Below, piece by piece: positions 16,127 to 24,059 of a stretch of 32,043 nucleotides of DNA; position 1 is the stretch's first letter; every line of letters starts with the position of its first letter. The stretch is from Halorubrum kocurii JCM 14978 (GTDB lineage Archaea; Halobacteriota; Halobacteria; Halobacteriales; Haloferacaceae): positions 1 to 32,043 of the forward strand of contig NZ_AOJH01000076.1 in NCBI RefSeq assembly GCF_000337355.1, read 5' to 3'. The notes under the pieces are model-generated. The model worked only from the letters and a program-made list of their open reading frames with translations. It was not told the DNA's origin and ran no database searches. Made by a program: the position numbers and the translations under genes.

Positions 16127-18460
16127 TCAGCGGACCGAGTCGAGGAGGAGCCGCTGTTCGGTCCGTTTCACCTCGTGTTGCACGTCGCGGACCGCGTCGA
16201 TGTTCGCGGAGATGGAGGAGACGCCCGCCTCCACGAGGAACTCGACCATCTCGGGCTTCGATCCCGCCTGTCCGCAGATGCTGGTGTCGACGCCGAGCTC
16301 CCGGCACGTCTCGATCGTGTCGCCGATGAGCCGTAACACCGCCGGATGGAGCTCGTCGAACCGACCGGCGACGTGCTCGTTGTTGCGGTCGACCGCCAGC
16401 GTGTACTGCGTGAGGTCGTTGGTGCCGAAGGAGGCGAAGTCGATGCCGGCGGCCGCCAGCTCCTCGATCTGCAGCGCGCTCGCGGGGGTCTCGATCATCA
16501 CGCCCCAGCGGTGCGTCTCGGGATCGATCCCGGAGTCGCGCATGTGTCGCTTGATCCCCTCGACGTCGCTCGCGTCGTTGACGAGCGGGAACATCACCTC
16601 GAGGTTGTCGTACCCCATCTCGTAGAGCCGGGCGAACGCGGCCAGCTCCTGCCGGAACGGCTCGGGCTTGTCGAGGCTCCGCCGGATCCCGCGCCAGCCG
16701 AGCATCGGGTTGTGTTCGGCCGGCTCGCCGTCGCCGCCCTCGAGCTCTCGGAACTCGTCGGTCGGCGCGTCGATCGTCCGGACCCTGACCGGTCGCGGGT
16801 AGAACTCGTCGGCGACCCGTCGGACGCCCTCGATGATCTCGTCCTGATACGCGCGGGCGCCGTGGTCGGCGATGTACTTCTCGGGGGTCTTCCCGAGCGA
16901 CAGCACCATGTGTTCGATCCGGAGCAGGCCGACGCCGTCAGCGCCCGTCGCCGCGGCGCGCTCGGCGGCCTCCGGGATCGAGACGTTCACCTTCACCTCC
17001 GTCGCCGTCATCGGCTTGACGGGGGTCTCCGGCCGCGCCGCCTCGACCGGTTCGAACTCCTCGCCTGGCTCGGCCTCCTCGTCGGTCCCGGCGCGGACGG
17101 TTCCCTTGTCGCCGTCGAGCGTGACGTTCTGTCCGTCGTTCAGGAGCCGCGTCCCGTTTCCGGAGCCGACGACCGCGGGCACTCCGAGCTCTCGGGAGAT
17201 GATCGCGGCGTGGCTCGTCATGCCCCCCTCGTCGGTGACGATCCCGGCGGCGCGTTTCATCGCGGGAACCATGTCCGGCATCGTCATCTCGGTGACCATC
17301 ACGTCGCCCTCCTCGACTTGGTCGAGGTGGTCGAGCTTGTGCACGATCCGGACGGTACCGGAGACGACGCCCGGGCTGGCGCCGAGCCCGTCGACGAGGA
17401 CGTCCGCGTCGTCGTCCGCGGTACCGCGGTCGCCGCCGTTCGCGGTGGCGTCGCCGCTCGTCCCGGCCTCGCCGGCGCTCTCGTCGGACGCCGCGTCGCT
17501 CCCGGCGTCTTCCTGAATCGTCGTGATCGGGCGGGACTGCAGCATGTAGATGTCGCCGTCGAAAACCGCCCACTCCACGTCCTGCGGCGTCCCGTAGTGG
17601 TCCTCGACGCGCTCGCCGAGCGCCACGAGGTCCTCGATCTCGGCGTCGGAGAGCACCCGGTCGTTTCGGCGCTCCTCGTCGACTTCGAGCGTGACGGTCT
17701 CGCCGGTCTCCGGGTCTTTGACCATCTCCACCTTCTTGTCCGCGACGGTCACCTCGTCGACGGTGCCCCGCTCGCGGTCGTACACGTAGTTGTCGGGCGA
17801 GACCGTGCCGGAGACGACCGCCTCGCCGAGCCCCCACGCGGCCTCGATCGTGATCTGCGGGTCGCCGGTGGACGGGTGGCTGGTGAACATCACGCCCGAC
17901 TTCTCGGCGTCGACCATCCGCTGGACGACGACCGCGATGTCGACCTCGGCGTGGGGGAACCCCCGCTGCTGCCGGTAGTAGATCGCCCGCTGGGTGAAAA
18001 GCGACGCCCAGCACTCCTTCACCCGTCGGATCAGGTCCTGTTCGCGGACGTTGAGGAACGTCTCCTGCTGGCCGGCGAACGAGGAGTCCGGGAGGTCCTC
18101 GGCGGTCGCGGACGAGCGCACCGCGACGAACGCCTCCTCGCCGTCCTCGCCCATCGTTCGATACCTGTCGACGATCTCCTCGCGAACGTCGTCGGGAAGG
18201 GGCGTCTCCAAGATCAGCTCCGCCGCCGTCTCCTCGGCGGCTCGGAGCGCGGCGGAGTCCTCCGGATCGACGTCGACCGCGGCGAACAGCTCCTCGTCGA
18301 TCCCCGCCTCCTCGATGAAGGTGCGGTACGTCCCCGCCGTGACGGTGAACCCCGGAGGGACCGGGAGTCCAGCGCCGATGAGTTCGCCGAGCGAAGCCGC
18401 CTTCCCGCCGACGGTCCCGACGTCGTCGGCGTCGACATCCTCGAGCCAGAGTACTGCCAT
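16127..18460 (-). CDS. ppsA: Phosphoenolpyruvate synthase
   Basis: Gluconeogenic enzyme converting pyruvate, ATP and water to PEP, AMP and phosphate, 777 residues. Order: an N-terminal ATP-grasp domain ([41 protein letters not shown]), a swivelling phosphohistidine domain with His417 ([15 protein letters not shown]), and a C-terminal PEP/pyruvate-binding barrel ([30 protein letters not shown]). An acidic, Ser/Ala-rich linker of about 40 residues (roughly 318-355) between the first two domains looks like a halophile insertion. The control region upstream holds a TrmB-like site next to the TATA box, consistent with induction when glucose is absent. Confidence 0.95.
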   Translation of the reverse strand: MAVLWLEDVDADDVGTVGGKAASLGELIGAGLPVPPGFTVTAGTYRTFIEEAGIDEELFAAVDVDPEDSAALRAAEETAAELILETPLPDDVREEIVDRYRTMGEDGEEAFVAVRSSATAEDLPDSSFAGQQETFLNVREQDLIRRVKECWASLFTQRAIYYRQQRGFPHAEVDIAVVVQRMVDAEKSGVMFTSHPSTGDPQITIEAAWGLGEAVVSGTVSPDNYVYDRERGTVDEVTVADKKVEMVKDPETGETVTLEVDEERRNDRVLSDAEIEDLVALGERVEDHYGTPQDVEWAVFDGDIYMLQSRPITTIQEDAGSDAASDESAGEAGTSGDATANGGDRGTADDDADVLVDGLGASPGVVSGTVRIVHKLDHLDQVEEGDVMVTEMTMPDMVPAMKRAAGIVTDEGGMTSHAAIISRELGVPAVVGSGNGTRLLNDGQNVTLDGDKGTVRAGTDEEAEPGEEFEPVEAARPETPVKPMTATEVKVNVSIPEAAERAAATGADGVGLLRIEHMVLSLGKTPEKYIADHGARAYQDEIIEGVRRVADEFYPRPVRVRTIDAPTDEFRELEGGDGEPAEHNPMLGWRGIRRSLDKPEPFRQELAAFARLYEMGYDNLEVMFPLVNDASDVEGIKRHMRDSGIDPETHRWGVMIETPASALQIEELAAAGIDFASFGTNDLTQYTLAVDRNNEHVAGRFDELHPAVLRLIGDTIETCRELGVDTSICGQAGSKPEMVEFLVEAGVSSISANIDAVRDVQHEVKRTEQRLLLDSVR

Positions 18461-18515
18461 TCGTGTGTGCGGAGGATCCGAGAGCCGACGTATGAAGCTT
18501 CCGGCCTGTGCAACT

Positions 18516-18526
18516 GTGAATAAAAG
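18516..18526 (-). promoter_or_regulatory. TATA box of ppsA
   Basis: The minus strand reads CTTTTATTCAC. Expected transcription start is near 18495, leaving a leader of about 35 bases before the ATG at 18460, unlike the leaderless genes elsewhere in the window. Confidence 0.55.
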
Positions 18527-18528
18527 AT

Positions 18529-18544
18529 TACTCGCGGTCGAGTG
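18529..18544. promoter_or_regulatory. TrmB-like operator upstream of ppsA
   Basis: The plus strand reads TACTC-GCGGTC-GAGTG, a near-perfect inverted repeat. It matches the TACT(N7-8)GAGTA motif described for the sugar-responsive regulator TrmB of Halobacterium, apart from the last base. It lies directly upstream of the ppsA TATA box, the position associated with activation of gluconeogenic genes when glucose is low. That regulation applies in this organism is inferred. Confidence 0.55.
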
Positions 18545-18762
18545 ATCCCCAAGACGCGGTGGCTCGACACGACTGATCCGGCGCCGGCCGGCTGACGCTC
18601 CGCCGATCGAGCCGGGTCACTCAGGGTTCATGTGGGGTCACCGCCCGCTACGGTCACGGGTTTAATTACGGACGCGGGCAGGAACGCGGGGGAGGGCCGA
18701 AGCGATCGGGGAACGACGAACCGGTAGACGGCTCGTAAAACCGCGTATGGTCCGTCCACTGG

Positions 18763-18818
18763 AATACTTATCTCCCGATTCAACAACACAATCTGTAACA
18801 TGTTACAGGAGTTGTAAC
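18763..18818. promoter_or_regulatory. Orphan TATA box plus palindromic operator
   Basis: AATACTTATC (18763-18772) resembles a haloarchaeal TATA box on the plus strand. About 25 bases downstream, where transcription should start, lies the perfect 16-base palindrome CTGTAACATGTTACAG (18793-18808). A third half-site, TGTAAC, follows at 18813-18818. The layout suggests a repressor covering the transcription start. No plus-strand gene follows. Confidence 0.45.
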
Positions 18819-18869
18819 ACCGCTGCTGTCCGGTCGCCAGCGATCGGTCGGTCCCGTCCGCTCGCCCCG

Positions 18870-19571
18870 TCACGCCGACGCGAGCCGCTCTCGCTCCGCG
18901 CGCAGGAGTCGCTCCCAGAGACCGAACAGACGGCTGTCGAGCCCGTAGCTCTCGTCCACCCGCCGGACCCACGCGTCGTCGGCGAACAGCAGCCGCTGGA
19001 AGCGACGCACGGGCTCGGAGAGCCGATCGCGGTCGCCGCCGTAGTACGACAGCGACTCTTGCCGGGTTCGATCGACGAGCGCCGCCGGGACCTCGACCCC
19101 GTCAGCGGCCGCGGCGTGGTCGAACCACTCGAGGTGCAACAGGGCGTCGGCAAGCAGGAACCGCTCGCGGAACCCGGAGACGCGGGCGAGCGCCGGCCTC
19201 CCGTCGATCGTCACGTCCCGCGGTCGAGAGAACCGCGGCGCGGCGACCGTTACCGCTGCCGCGTCCGCGACCGCGGCGGCGACCCGGCGGAGCCGCCACT
19301 CCCCGTACCTGACCGGGGCTATCAGCCCCAGCTCGTACCACGTCGGGAGCCACTCGCAGTACGGCTCGGAGAACCGGCCGTCGGCGAGCAGCGTCGCCGC
19401 GACGGACCGGGCCGCCGCGGGAGACAGCCCCAAGGGGTCCTCGCGGAGGTCGGCCGCGATCCGCGTGCCGTCGAGCGCGTCGGCCCCTTCGAACCCCATC
19501 TCCTCGGCGACGTGGCGGGTGTACGCGCGGCTCGCGGCGTACCAGTCGGCGAAATCGTTCGGGGCGGTCAG
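18870..19571 (-). CDS. Uncharacterised soluble protein, third gene of the MinD-like cluster
   Basis: No family is recognised. The protein is helical and rich in Arg, Ala and Trp/Tyr, with WLPTWYELGLIAPVRYGEWR in the first half and SLSYYGGDRDRLSEPVRRFQ in the second. The first ATG is at 19499 and would give 209 residues. Coding quality, however, continues in frame upstream (TAPNDFADWYAASRAYTRHV, nearly all codons ending in G or C) to at least 19571, where a CTG is the only start-like codon; this longer version, 233 residues, is listed. It sits about 65 bases behind the previous gene in the same direction and is probably in its operon. Confidence 0.6.
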   Translation of the reverse strand: MTAPNDFADWYAASRAYTRHVAEEMGFEGADALDGTRIAADLREDPLGLSPAAARSVAATLLADGRFSEPYCEWLPTWYELGLIAPVRYGEWRLRRVAAAVADAAAVTVAAPRFSRPRDVTIDGRPALARVSGFRERFLLADALLHLEWFDHAAAADGVEVPAALVDRTRQESLSYYGGDRDRLSEPVRRFQRLLFADDAWVRRVDESYGLDSRLFGLWERLLRAERERLASA

Positions 19572-19635
19572 GCGGAGGAGGCGGAGGACGGTGATGGCCG
19601 GAGTACGGGACGGACCGACCTAACTGCTGTGGCGT

Positions 19636-20232
19636 TCAGCCGTCGAACTCGTCTCCACCCTCCCCCGCGAGCGCGTCGTCGAGCCCCCACTCGGCGGCGC
19701 GCTCTGCCGCCTCCGAGCGCGCCTGTTCGCGGATCGCCTCGATCCGCTCGTCGTCTTCGAGGAACGCGGCGACCGCGTCGCCGCCGTCGTCGCGCCCGGC
19801 GTCCAGCCGCTCGTCCGGGGCCGCGTCGCGTGTGCGGTCGGCGAGGGCTTGGTCGTCCGCGAGCTCGGTCGCCACGGCGCCCGGCGCGACCCGGAGCGCC
19901 TCCTCTTCGTGGGCGGTTTCGAGCGCGCCGTCGTCGACCGCGTACAGCTCGACGCGGTAGGGGCCGGGCACCGCGAGCTCGGCAAGGGCGTCCGGGCCGC
20001 CGCTGTCGCTCACCGTGTTGTACGCCAGCACTGGGACGCCGTCGGCAAAGGTGACGACGCCGCGGGCGTCGCCCTCCAAGAGGAGCGTCTCCTGCGGTAC
20101 GAGCGTCGCGTAGCCGGTGAGTTCCCTGTCCAGCGCCCGGGCGAGCGTCGTGCCCACGTCGGAGACGACGCGCGACCGCAGTAGGTCCCCGCGGGGGATC
20201 CGTAGCTCCGCCGACGACGCGGTCCGGGTCAT
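19636..20232 (-). CDS. MinD-associated protein of unknown function, possible PATAN/DUF4388-like domain
   Basis: A 198-residue protein whose ATG overlaps the stop of the MinD-like gene (the shared bases read ATGA on the minus strand), so the two are surely co-translated. The first about 110 residues read as a beta-rich domain: LTGYATLVPQETLLLEGD, GVVTFADGVPVLAYNTV and DALAELAVPGPYRVELY. The pattern of Gly-turn strands followed by a helix resembles PATAN/DUF4388 modules, which occur in bacterial signalling proteins; this is a weak, by-eye match. The C-terminal half is a charged, low-complexity region (Asp/Glu/Arg/Ala) likely to be helical or disordered. It may be the effector or partner of the ATPase. 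Confidence 0.7.
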   Translation of the reverse strand: MTRTASSAELRIPRGDLLRSRVVSDVGTTLARALDRELTGYATLVPQETLLLEGDARGVVTFADGVPVLAYNTVSDSGGPDALAELAVPGPYRVELYAVDDGALETAHEEEALRVAPGAVATELADDQALADRTRDAAPDERLDAGRDDGGDAVAAFLEDDERIEAIREQARSEAAERAAEWGLDDALAGEGGDEFDG

Positions 20233-20996
20233 GGCGTGTCGGGCACGACCGCGCTCCGGAAGCGGTCGGCGACGGCCCCCTCGTCGCCGTCGCGCACGTC
20301 GAGCCGGGCGGCGGCCCGACGGTAGCTGGCGGCCGCCCCGCTCTCCGGGGCGTGCGCGAGCAGGGGCTTCCCGGCGCGGCGGGCGTCCCGGACCACGTCG
20401 CTGTCGGGGACGTTCGCGAGGACGGGGCCGCCGAAGCGACGCTCGGCCTGCTCGGTCACGTCGGCGGCGTCCTCGCGGACCTTGTTGAACAGCACGCCAG
20501 CGGTCTCCGTCCCGTACGAGCGCGCGTACTCCTGGACTTTCAGCCCGTCCGAGAGCGCGGGGATCGTCGGCTCGACGACGATCACGACGCGGTCGGCCAG
20601 AACGACCGGCAGCACTGCCGACTTCGAGCCGAGCGCGGCCGGCGAGTCGAGCAGCAGCACGTCGGCGTCGCTCGCGAGTTCGGCGACGACCTCGCGGAGG
20701 CGACCCGGCTCGGCCGCCTCGAAGCCCGCGAGCGAGGTTCCACAGGGGACCACGGAGAGCCCGAACCGGTCGTAGGTCGCTTCCGAGACCGTCGTCGCGG
20801 TCCCCTCCACGAGGAGGTCGTGGAGGGTGACCGCCGCGTCGTCGAGCCCGGCGTGGAACAGCAGGTTCGCCATCCCCGTGTCGGCGTCGACGACGGTGAC
20901 GTCGTGCTCCTCCGCGAGCGCCATCCCCAGCGCGAGCGTGCTCGTCGTCTTCCCCGTGCCGCCCTTCCCGCTGGCGACCGCGAACGCCTCGACCAT
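20229..20996 (-). CDS. MinD/ParA-family P-loop ATPase
   Basis: A 255-residue deviant Walker A ATPase of the kind that positions cell-division sites, chromosomes or protein clusters. The P-loop is GKGGTGKTT near residue 10, with switch regions VTVVDADTGMANLLFHAGL and ADVLLLDSPAALG. The C-terminus (AAASYRRAAARLDVRDG) shows no clear amphipathic membrane-targeting helix, so it may act off the membrane. Haloarchaea usually have several MinD paralogs; which one this is cannot be told. It heads a leftward three-gene cluster and overlaps the next gene by four bases. Confidence 0.9.
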   Translation of the reverse strand: MVEAFAVASGKGGTGKTTSTLALGMALAEEHDVTVVDADTGMANLLFHAGLDDAAVTLHDLLVEGTATTVSEATYDRFGLSVVPCGTSLAGFEAAEPGRLREVVAELASDADVLLLDSPAALGSKSAVLPVVLADRVVIVVEPTIPALSDGLKVQEYARSYGTETAGVLFNKVREDAADVTEQAERRFGGPVLANVPDSDVVRDARRAGKPLLAHAPESGAAASYRRAAARLDVRDGDEGAVADRFRSAVVPDTP

Positions 20997-21020
20997 GCGC
21001 CGACGTGTCGGGTCGCCGGG

Positions 21021-21028
21021 CTAAAACC
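21021..21028 (-). promoter_or_regulatory. TATA box of the MinD-like operon
   Basis: The minus strand reads GGTTTTAG, centred 28 bases before the ATG at 20996. The same gap holds two copies of GCCGCCGCGGCCCGA (21053-21067 and 21079-21093) between the divergent genes. Confidence 0.55.
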
Positions 21029-21138
21029 TGTCCATCGCGGGCGCGATCTGGGCGCCGCCGCGGCCCGACCGCACTGGACCGCCGCCGCGGCCCGATCCCA
21101 CCGGACAGCGTTTTGCCGTTCGGCCCCAACCATGGACC

Positions 21139-22440
21139 ATGCCAACCGTCATCGACGCCGACGCCTTCCGCGACAGGATCGACGAGCGGCGACGCGGCGA
21201 GCGGTCGTTCGCCCTCGTCGACACCCGGCCCCGCGAGAGCTACGAGAGCTGGCGGATCGCCGACTCGATCCACTACTTCTACAAGCCGTTTCACGAGTTC
21301 GACGTCGACGACTTTGAGGCCCGGACCGGGCTCGGACCGGACGACGCGGTCGTCACAGCCTGCGCGAAGGGGAAGGCGTCGCTCGACTTCGCCGAGGCGC
21401 TCGAGGCGGCCGGCTACGACGACGTGACGGTCGTCGAAGACGGGATGCGCGGGTGGTCGGGCGTGTACGACCGGACCGCGGTCCCGCTCCCCGGCGCGGG
21501 CGACGACCCGCTCGAGGTCGTCCAGATCCAGCGGCGCGCGAAGGGGTGTCTCGGCTATCTCGTGGTGGGGGGATGGGCTGATACCGCCGCCGCCGATCCC
21601 GATGGCTCCGACCGCGTCGCCATCGCCGATCCCGATGGCTCCGACCGCGTCGCCATCGCCGTCGACGTCTCCCGTCACGGCGACGAGTGGCGGGCGGCGG
21701 CCGCCGAGCGCGACGCGTCGATCGCGGCGGTCCTCGACACGCACGTCCACGCCGACCACCTCTCCGGCGGCCGAGCGCTCGCCGACGAGCTCGGCGTCCC
21801 CTACTACCTGCCGGCGGCGGCCGCCGAGCGCGACGTGTCGTACGCGTTCGAACCGCTTTCGCGAAACGAGACGCTCGACCTCGGCGGCGTCGACGTGAAG
21901 GCGCTCGCGACGCCCGGTCACACCGACGACGGCGCGAGCTACCTCGTCGGGCGGTCGGCGGTGCTCACCGGCGACACGCTCTTCACCGACAGCGTCGGCC
22001 GGACGGAACTGCAGTTCGCGGCGGGGGACGACGCGGAGGGTGGGACGGAGGATGAAACCGCCGGCGCGGCGACCGGCGCCGAACGCCTCTACGACTCGCT
22101 CCACGGCACGCTGCTCGCGGAGCCGGACGACGTCGTCGTCTGTCCCGGGCACTTCGCGGTCGCGAACGACGGGACGACCGGCGGCGTCGTTCCCGGCGAA
22201 CCCGTGACGACGACGGTGGGCGCTGCGCGCCGCGGTATCGACGTGCTCGGCCTCGACCGCGAGGCGTTCGTCGAGCGCATCACGGCGACGCTTCCGGAGA
22301 AGCCGCCGAACTACGAGTCGGTCATCGCCGCCAATCGCGGCGTCGAGTCGCCGCCGGACGAGACCGCGGCGATCGAGCTGGAACTCGGTCCCAACCGCTG
22401 CGCGGCGGACGCGGGCGGCGAGTCGACGGCCGACGACTGA
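21139..22440 (+). CDS. Rhodanese / metallo-beta-lactamase fold fusion protein (persulfide dioxygenase-like)
   Basis: A 433-residue sulfur-metabolism enzyme. An N-terminal rhodanese domain (1-115) has the catalytic loop TACAKGKAS with Cys75. The second domain is a metallo-beta-lactamase fold with THVHADHLSG (201-210, metal ligands His202, His204, Asp206, His207), TPGHTDDGASY, GDTLFTDSVGRTEL and VVCPGHF. ETHE1-like MBL proteins oxidise glutathione persulfide, and rhodaneses transfer sulfane sulfur, so the fusion likely handles persulfides; haloarchaea would use another thiol such as gamma-glutamylcysteine. Odd feature: the linker contains a perfect 33-bp tandem duplication (residues 153-163 and 164-174). 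Confidence 0.88.
   Translation: MPTVIDADAFRDRIDERRRGERSFALVDTRPRESYESWRIADSIHYFYKPFHEFDVDDFEARTGLGPDDAVVTACAKGKASLDFAEALEAAGYDDVTVVEDGMRGWSGVYDRTAVPLPGAGDDPLEVVQIQRRAKGCLGYLVVGGWADTAAADPDGSDRVAIADPDGSDRVAIAVDVSRHGDEWRAAAAERDASIAAVLDTHVHADHLSGGRALADELGVPYYLPAAAAERDVSYAFEPLSRNETLDLGGVDVKALATPGHTDDGASYLVGRSAVLTGDTLFTDSVGRTELQFAAGDDAEGGTEDETAGAATGAERLYDSLHGTLLAEPDDVVVCPGHFAVANDGTTGGVVPGEPVTTTVGAARRGIDVLGLDREAFVERITATLPEKPPNYESVIAANRGVESPPDETAAIELELGPNRCAADAGGESTADD
21595..21660 (+). repeat. Perfect 33-bp tandem duplication inside the rhodanese/MBL gene
   Basis: Two identical 33-base units (21595-21627 and 21628-21660) each encode DPDGSDRVAIA in frame. The repeat lies in the linker before the metal-binding strand. 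A recent slippage or duplication event is the simplest explanation. Confidence 0.95.
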
Positions 22441-22470
22441 CGGCGGCCGACGACTAACGAGCGCCGGCCG

Positions 22471-22776
22471 TCACTCGCTCTCTCCCTGTGTCGCGATTCG
22501 ATCCGCAAGGTCCCGCGCGGCGGCGACGTGGTCGTCGGCCTCGCGGTCGCCGGTCCCGTCGATCTCGGCGAGCAGCGTCCGGATCTCGCCGGCCCGCCTG
22601 ACGGCGGTCGGTTCGTCGACACCACCGGCGATCTCCGCGGCCAGCGCCTGCGCCTCGCCGAGCCGCCAGCCCGCCTCGCGTTCCACGGGGCGCTCCTCTG
22701 TGGCCGCGAGGTGTTCGTGTAGGGCGGCGGCGGGATCGGACTCGTCGCTCATCGGTCCGTCATCGTCTGCGCTCAC
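22471..22776 (-). CDS. Small acidic helical protein, unknown function
   Basis: A 101-residue acidic protein that appears to be two or three helices (ALHEHLAATEERPVEREAGW; AQALAAEIAGGVDEPTAVRR; AGEIRTLLAEIDGTGDREAD). The GTG at 22776 overlaps the stop of the previous gene by four bases (GTGA on the minus strand), pointing to translational coupling. An ATG at 22752 (MSDESDPAAAL) is an equally plausible start. No family is recognised. Confidence 0.65.
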   Translation of the reverse strand: MSADDDGPMSDESDPAAALHEHLAATEERPVEREAGWRLGEAQALAAEIAGGVDEPTAVRRAGEIRTLLAEIDGTGDREADDHVAAARDLADRIATQGESE

Positions 22777-23045
22777 TCGTCGTGGATGAACACGAGCCGC
22801 TTCGACTCGGTGTTACAGAGGCAGAGGTCGATCCCGTCGCGGGTCGCGCCGATCTGCTGCCAGCCGTGGTCGCTGACGAACAGCGTCTGAAAGACGCCGC
22901 GGTCGCAGTCGGGGTTCGGACAGCCGACGCCGGCGGCGTTCTTATAAACGGTCGTCCCGCCGCCGGAGCTCTGGCGGACCAGTCCGTCGCGCAGCGAGCG
23001 GAACTCCTCTGCAGTCATCGGGCCCTCGGTCTCCTCGTCTCCCAT
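22773..23045 (-). CDS. Small Cys-containing protein, unknown function
   Basis: A 90-residue protein with an N-terminal helix (TAEEFRSLRDGLVRQSS) followed by a compact domain with two cysteine pairs, CPNPDC and LCLC. This pattern could bind one zinc ion. The start at 23045 (MGDEETEG) is chosen because a TATA-like box is centred 28 bases before it; an in-frame ATG at 23066 would lie only seven bases from that box. It is translationally coupled to the following acidic protein. Confidence 0.72.
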   Translation of the reverse strand: MGDEETEGPMTAEEFRSLRDGLVRQSSGGGTTVYKNAAGVGCPNPDCDRGVFQTLFVSDHGWQQIGATRDGIDLCLCNTESKRLVFIHDE

Positions 23046-23068
23046 GTCTCCGCGTTCGCAGTCCATGA

Positions 23069-23078
23069 TATTTAAACC
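23069..23078 (-). promoter_or_regulatory. TATA box of the 90-residue protein gene
   Basis: The minus strand reads GGTTTAAATA, centred 28 bases before the ATG at 23045. It decides the start codon of that gene. Confidence 0.65.
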
Positions 23079-23150
23079 GCCTGACCGTGGCAATTGCTCA
23101 CACATCATTCGGCCGCAACCGCCCTCCCCGCGTCGCGGTCCCTCCCGCTC

Positions 23151-24059
23151 TCAGGTCGCGTCTCGCTTCGCGGCGTCGGCGTACGCGTCTGCGATCCGGG
23201 TCGGCTCCGGGAGCTTGTAGCCCGCGCACAGCGCCTCGACGAACTCGACGGTCGTCCCGGGTGACACGCGGTGGCCGGGGCTCACGTACAGCGGGTTCAC
23301 GCGCCGGCTGTTCGGGTACTGTCGCGACTGGTAGGCGTGACCGATGACGGTCTCGGAGTCCGAGGCCGCCGTCTCCACAGCATCGTCCGCCCGGATCGGC
23401 GTTCGCCACCCCGCCGGCCGCTCGGCGGTCGGCTCGTCGGGCTTACCGCACAGCAGGCTCTTCGCGACGCCGACGCTCGGCACGTCCAGCAGGACCCCGA
23501 CGTGGGTCGCGACGCCGGCCTCCCGGAAGTGGATCCGACCGGAGCCGTCACAGACCAACAGGTCGGGCTCCGCTTCGAGGGCGTCCAGCGCCGCCAGCAT
23601 CGGCTCTCCCTCGCGGAACGCGAGCAGCCCCGGGACGTAGGGGATCGAGAGCGGCGTGGTCGCGCTCGCGTACTCGATCACCTCGCCGTCGCGGATCGCG
23701 ACCGCGGCGGAGACGGCGCGGTCCTCACCGTCGTCGGGCGTCAGAAACGCCTGGTCGACGCCGACGACGACCGGGGACGCCGACTCGCCGGCGTCCGGGC
23801 CCGTGCCCGGCAGCGTCTCCTGGTCCCCGTCCGGCGCCGTCTCCCGGCGCGCGTCCGGCAGCCCGTCCGTGAGGTCCGCCGGTTCCTCGCTCGCGACCGC
23901 CTCCGGGTCGATCCCGTGGTCGTCCGCGAACGTCGCCGTCGCCGCCAGCTCGCGCTGGAGCGACTGCATCTCGGTCCGGGAGAGCGCGGGGTCGGGGAGG
24001 AACTCGGGGTGCGCGAGGTCGTTCGGGCCGCCGCGCGAGGGGTCGCCCGCGGGCGTCAT
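23151..24059 (-). CDS. nfi: Endonuclease V
   Basis: Cuts DNA or RNA near deaminated bases (inosine). At 302 residues it is longer than usual because of an acidic, poorly conserved segment (about 50-95). The active-site residues are present: Asp102 (VGVDQAF), Glu150 (IPYVPGLLAFRE), Asp171 (LLVCDGSGRIH) and Lys200 (VGVAKSLLCG). The conserved NPLYVSPGHRVS block follows. In the usual enzyme the first motif is GVD followed by an aromatic wedge loop nearby; here QAF replaces the typical residues. The ATG directly follows the rhomboid stop with no gap (TGA then ATG), so the two form an operon. Confidence 0.92.
   Translation of the reverse strand: MTPAGDPSRGGPNDLAHPEFLPDPALSRTEMQSLQRELAATATFADDHGIDPEAVASEEPADLTDGLPDARRETAPDGDQETLPGTGPDAGESASPVVVGVDQAFLTPDDGEDRAVSAAVAIRDGEVIEYASATTPLSIPYVPGLLAFREGEPMLAALDALEAEPDLLVCDGSGRIHFREAGVATHVGVLLDVPSVGVAKSLLCGKPDEPTAERPAGWRTPIRADDAVETAASDSETVIGHAYQSRQYPNSRRVNPLYVSPGHRVSPGTTVEFVEALCAGYKLPEPTRIADAYADAAKRDAT

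Larger units (their letters stand above)
18461..18869. other. 409-base stretch without a gene
   Basis: It holds the ppsA control region (18461-18545) and, at 18763-18818, a TATA-like box followed by a palindromic operator-like sequence with no gene behind it. A 57-codon minus-strand frame (18628-18801) starts inside the palindrome; its codon use is unlike the neighbours and it is not called. The middle (18546-18760) shows nothing clear apart from short AT-rich tracts at 18660-18668 and 18733-18740. Confidence 0.6.

Noticed and set aside
18628-18801. 57-codon minus-strand frame starting inside the palindrome
   Set aside because: Mixed codon third positions unlike the neighbours, no recognisable motif and no suitably spaced TATA box.
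20233-22152. Long minus-strand frame running from the MinD partner through the MinD-like and rhodanese genes
   Set aside because: It lies in a different frame from the real minus-strand gene and opposite the real plus-strand gene; it is open only because of high GC.
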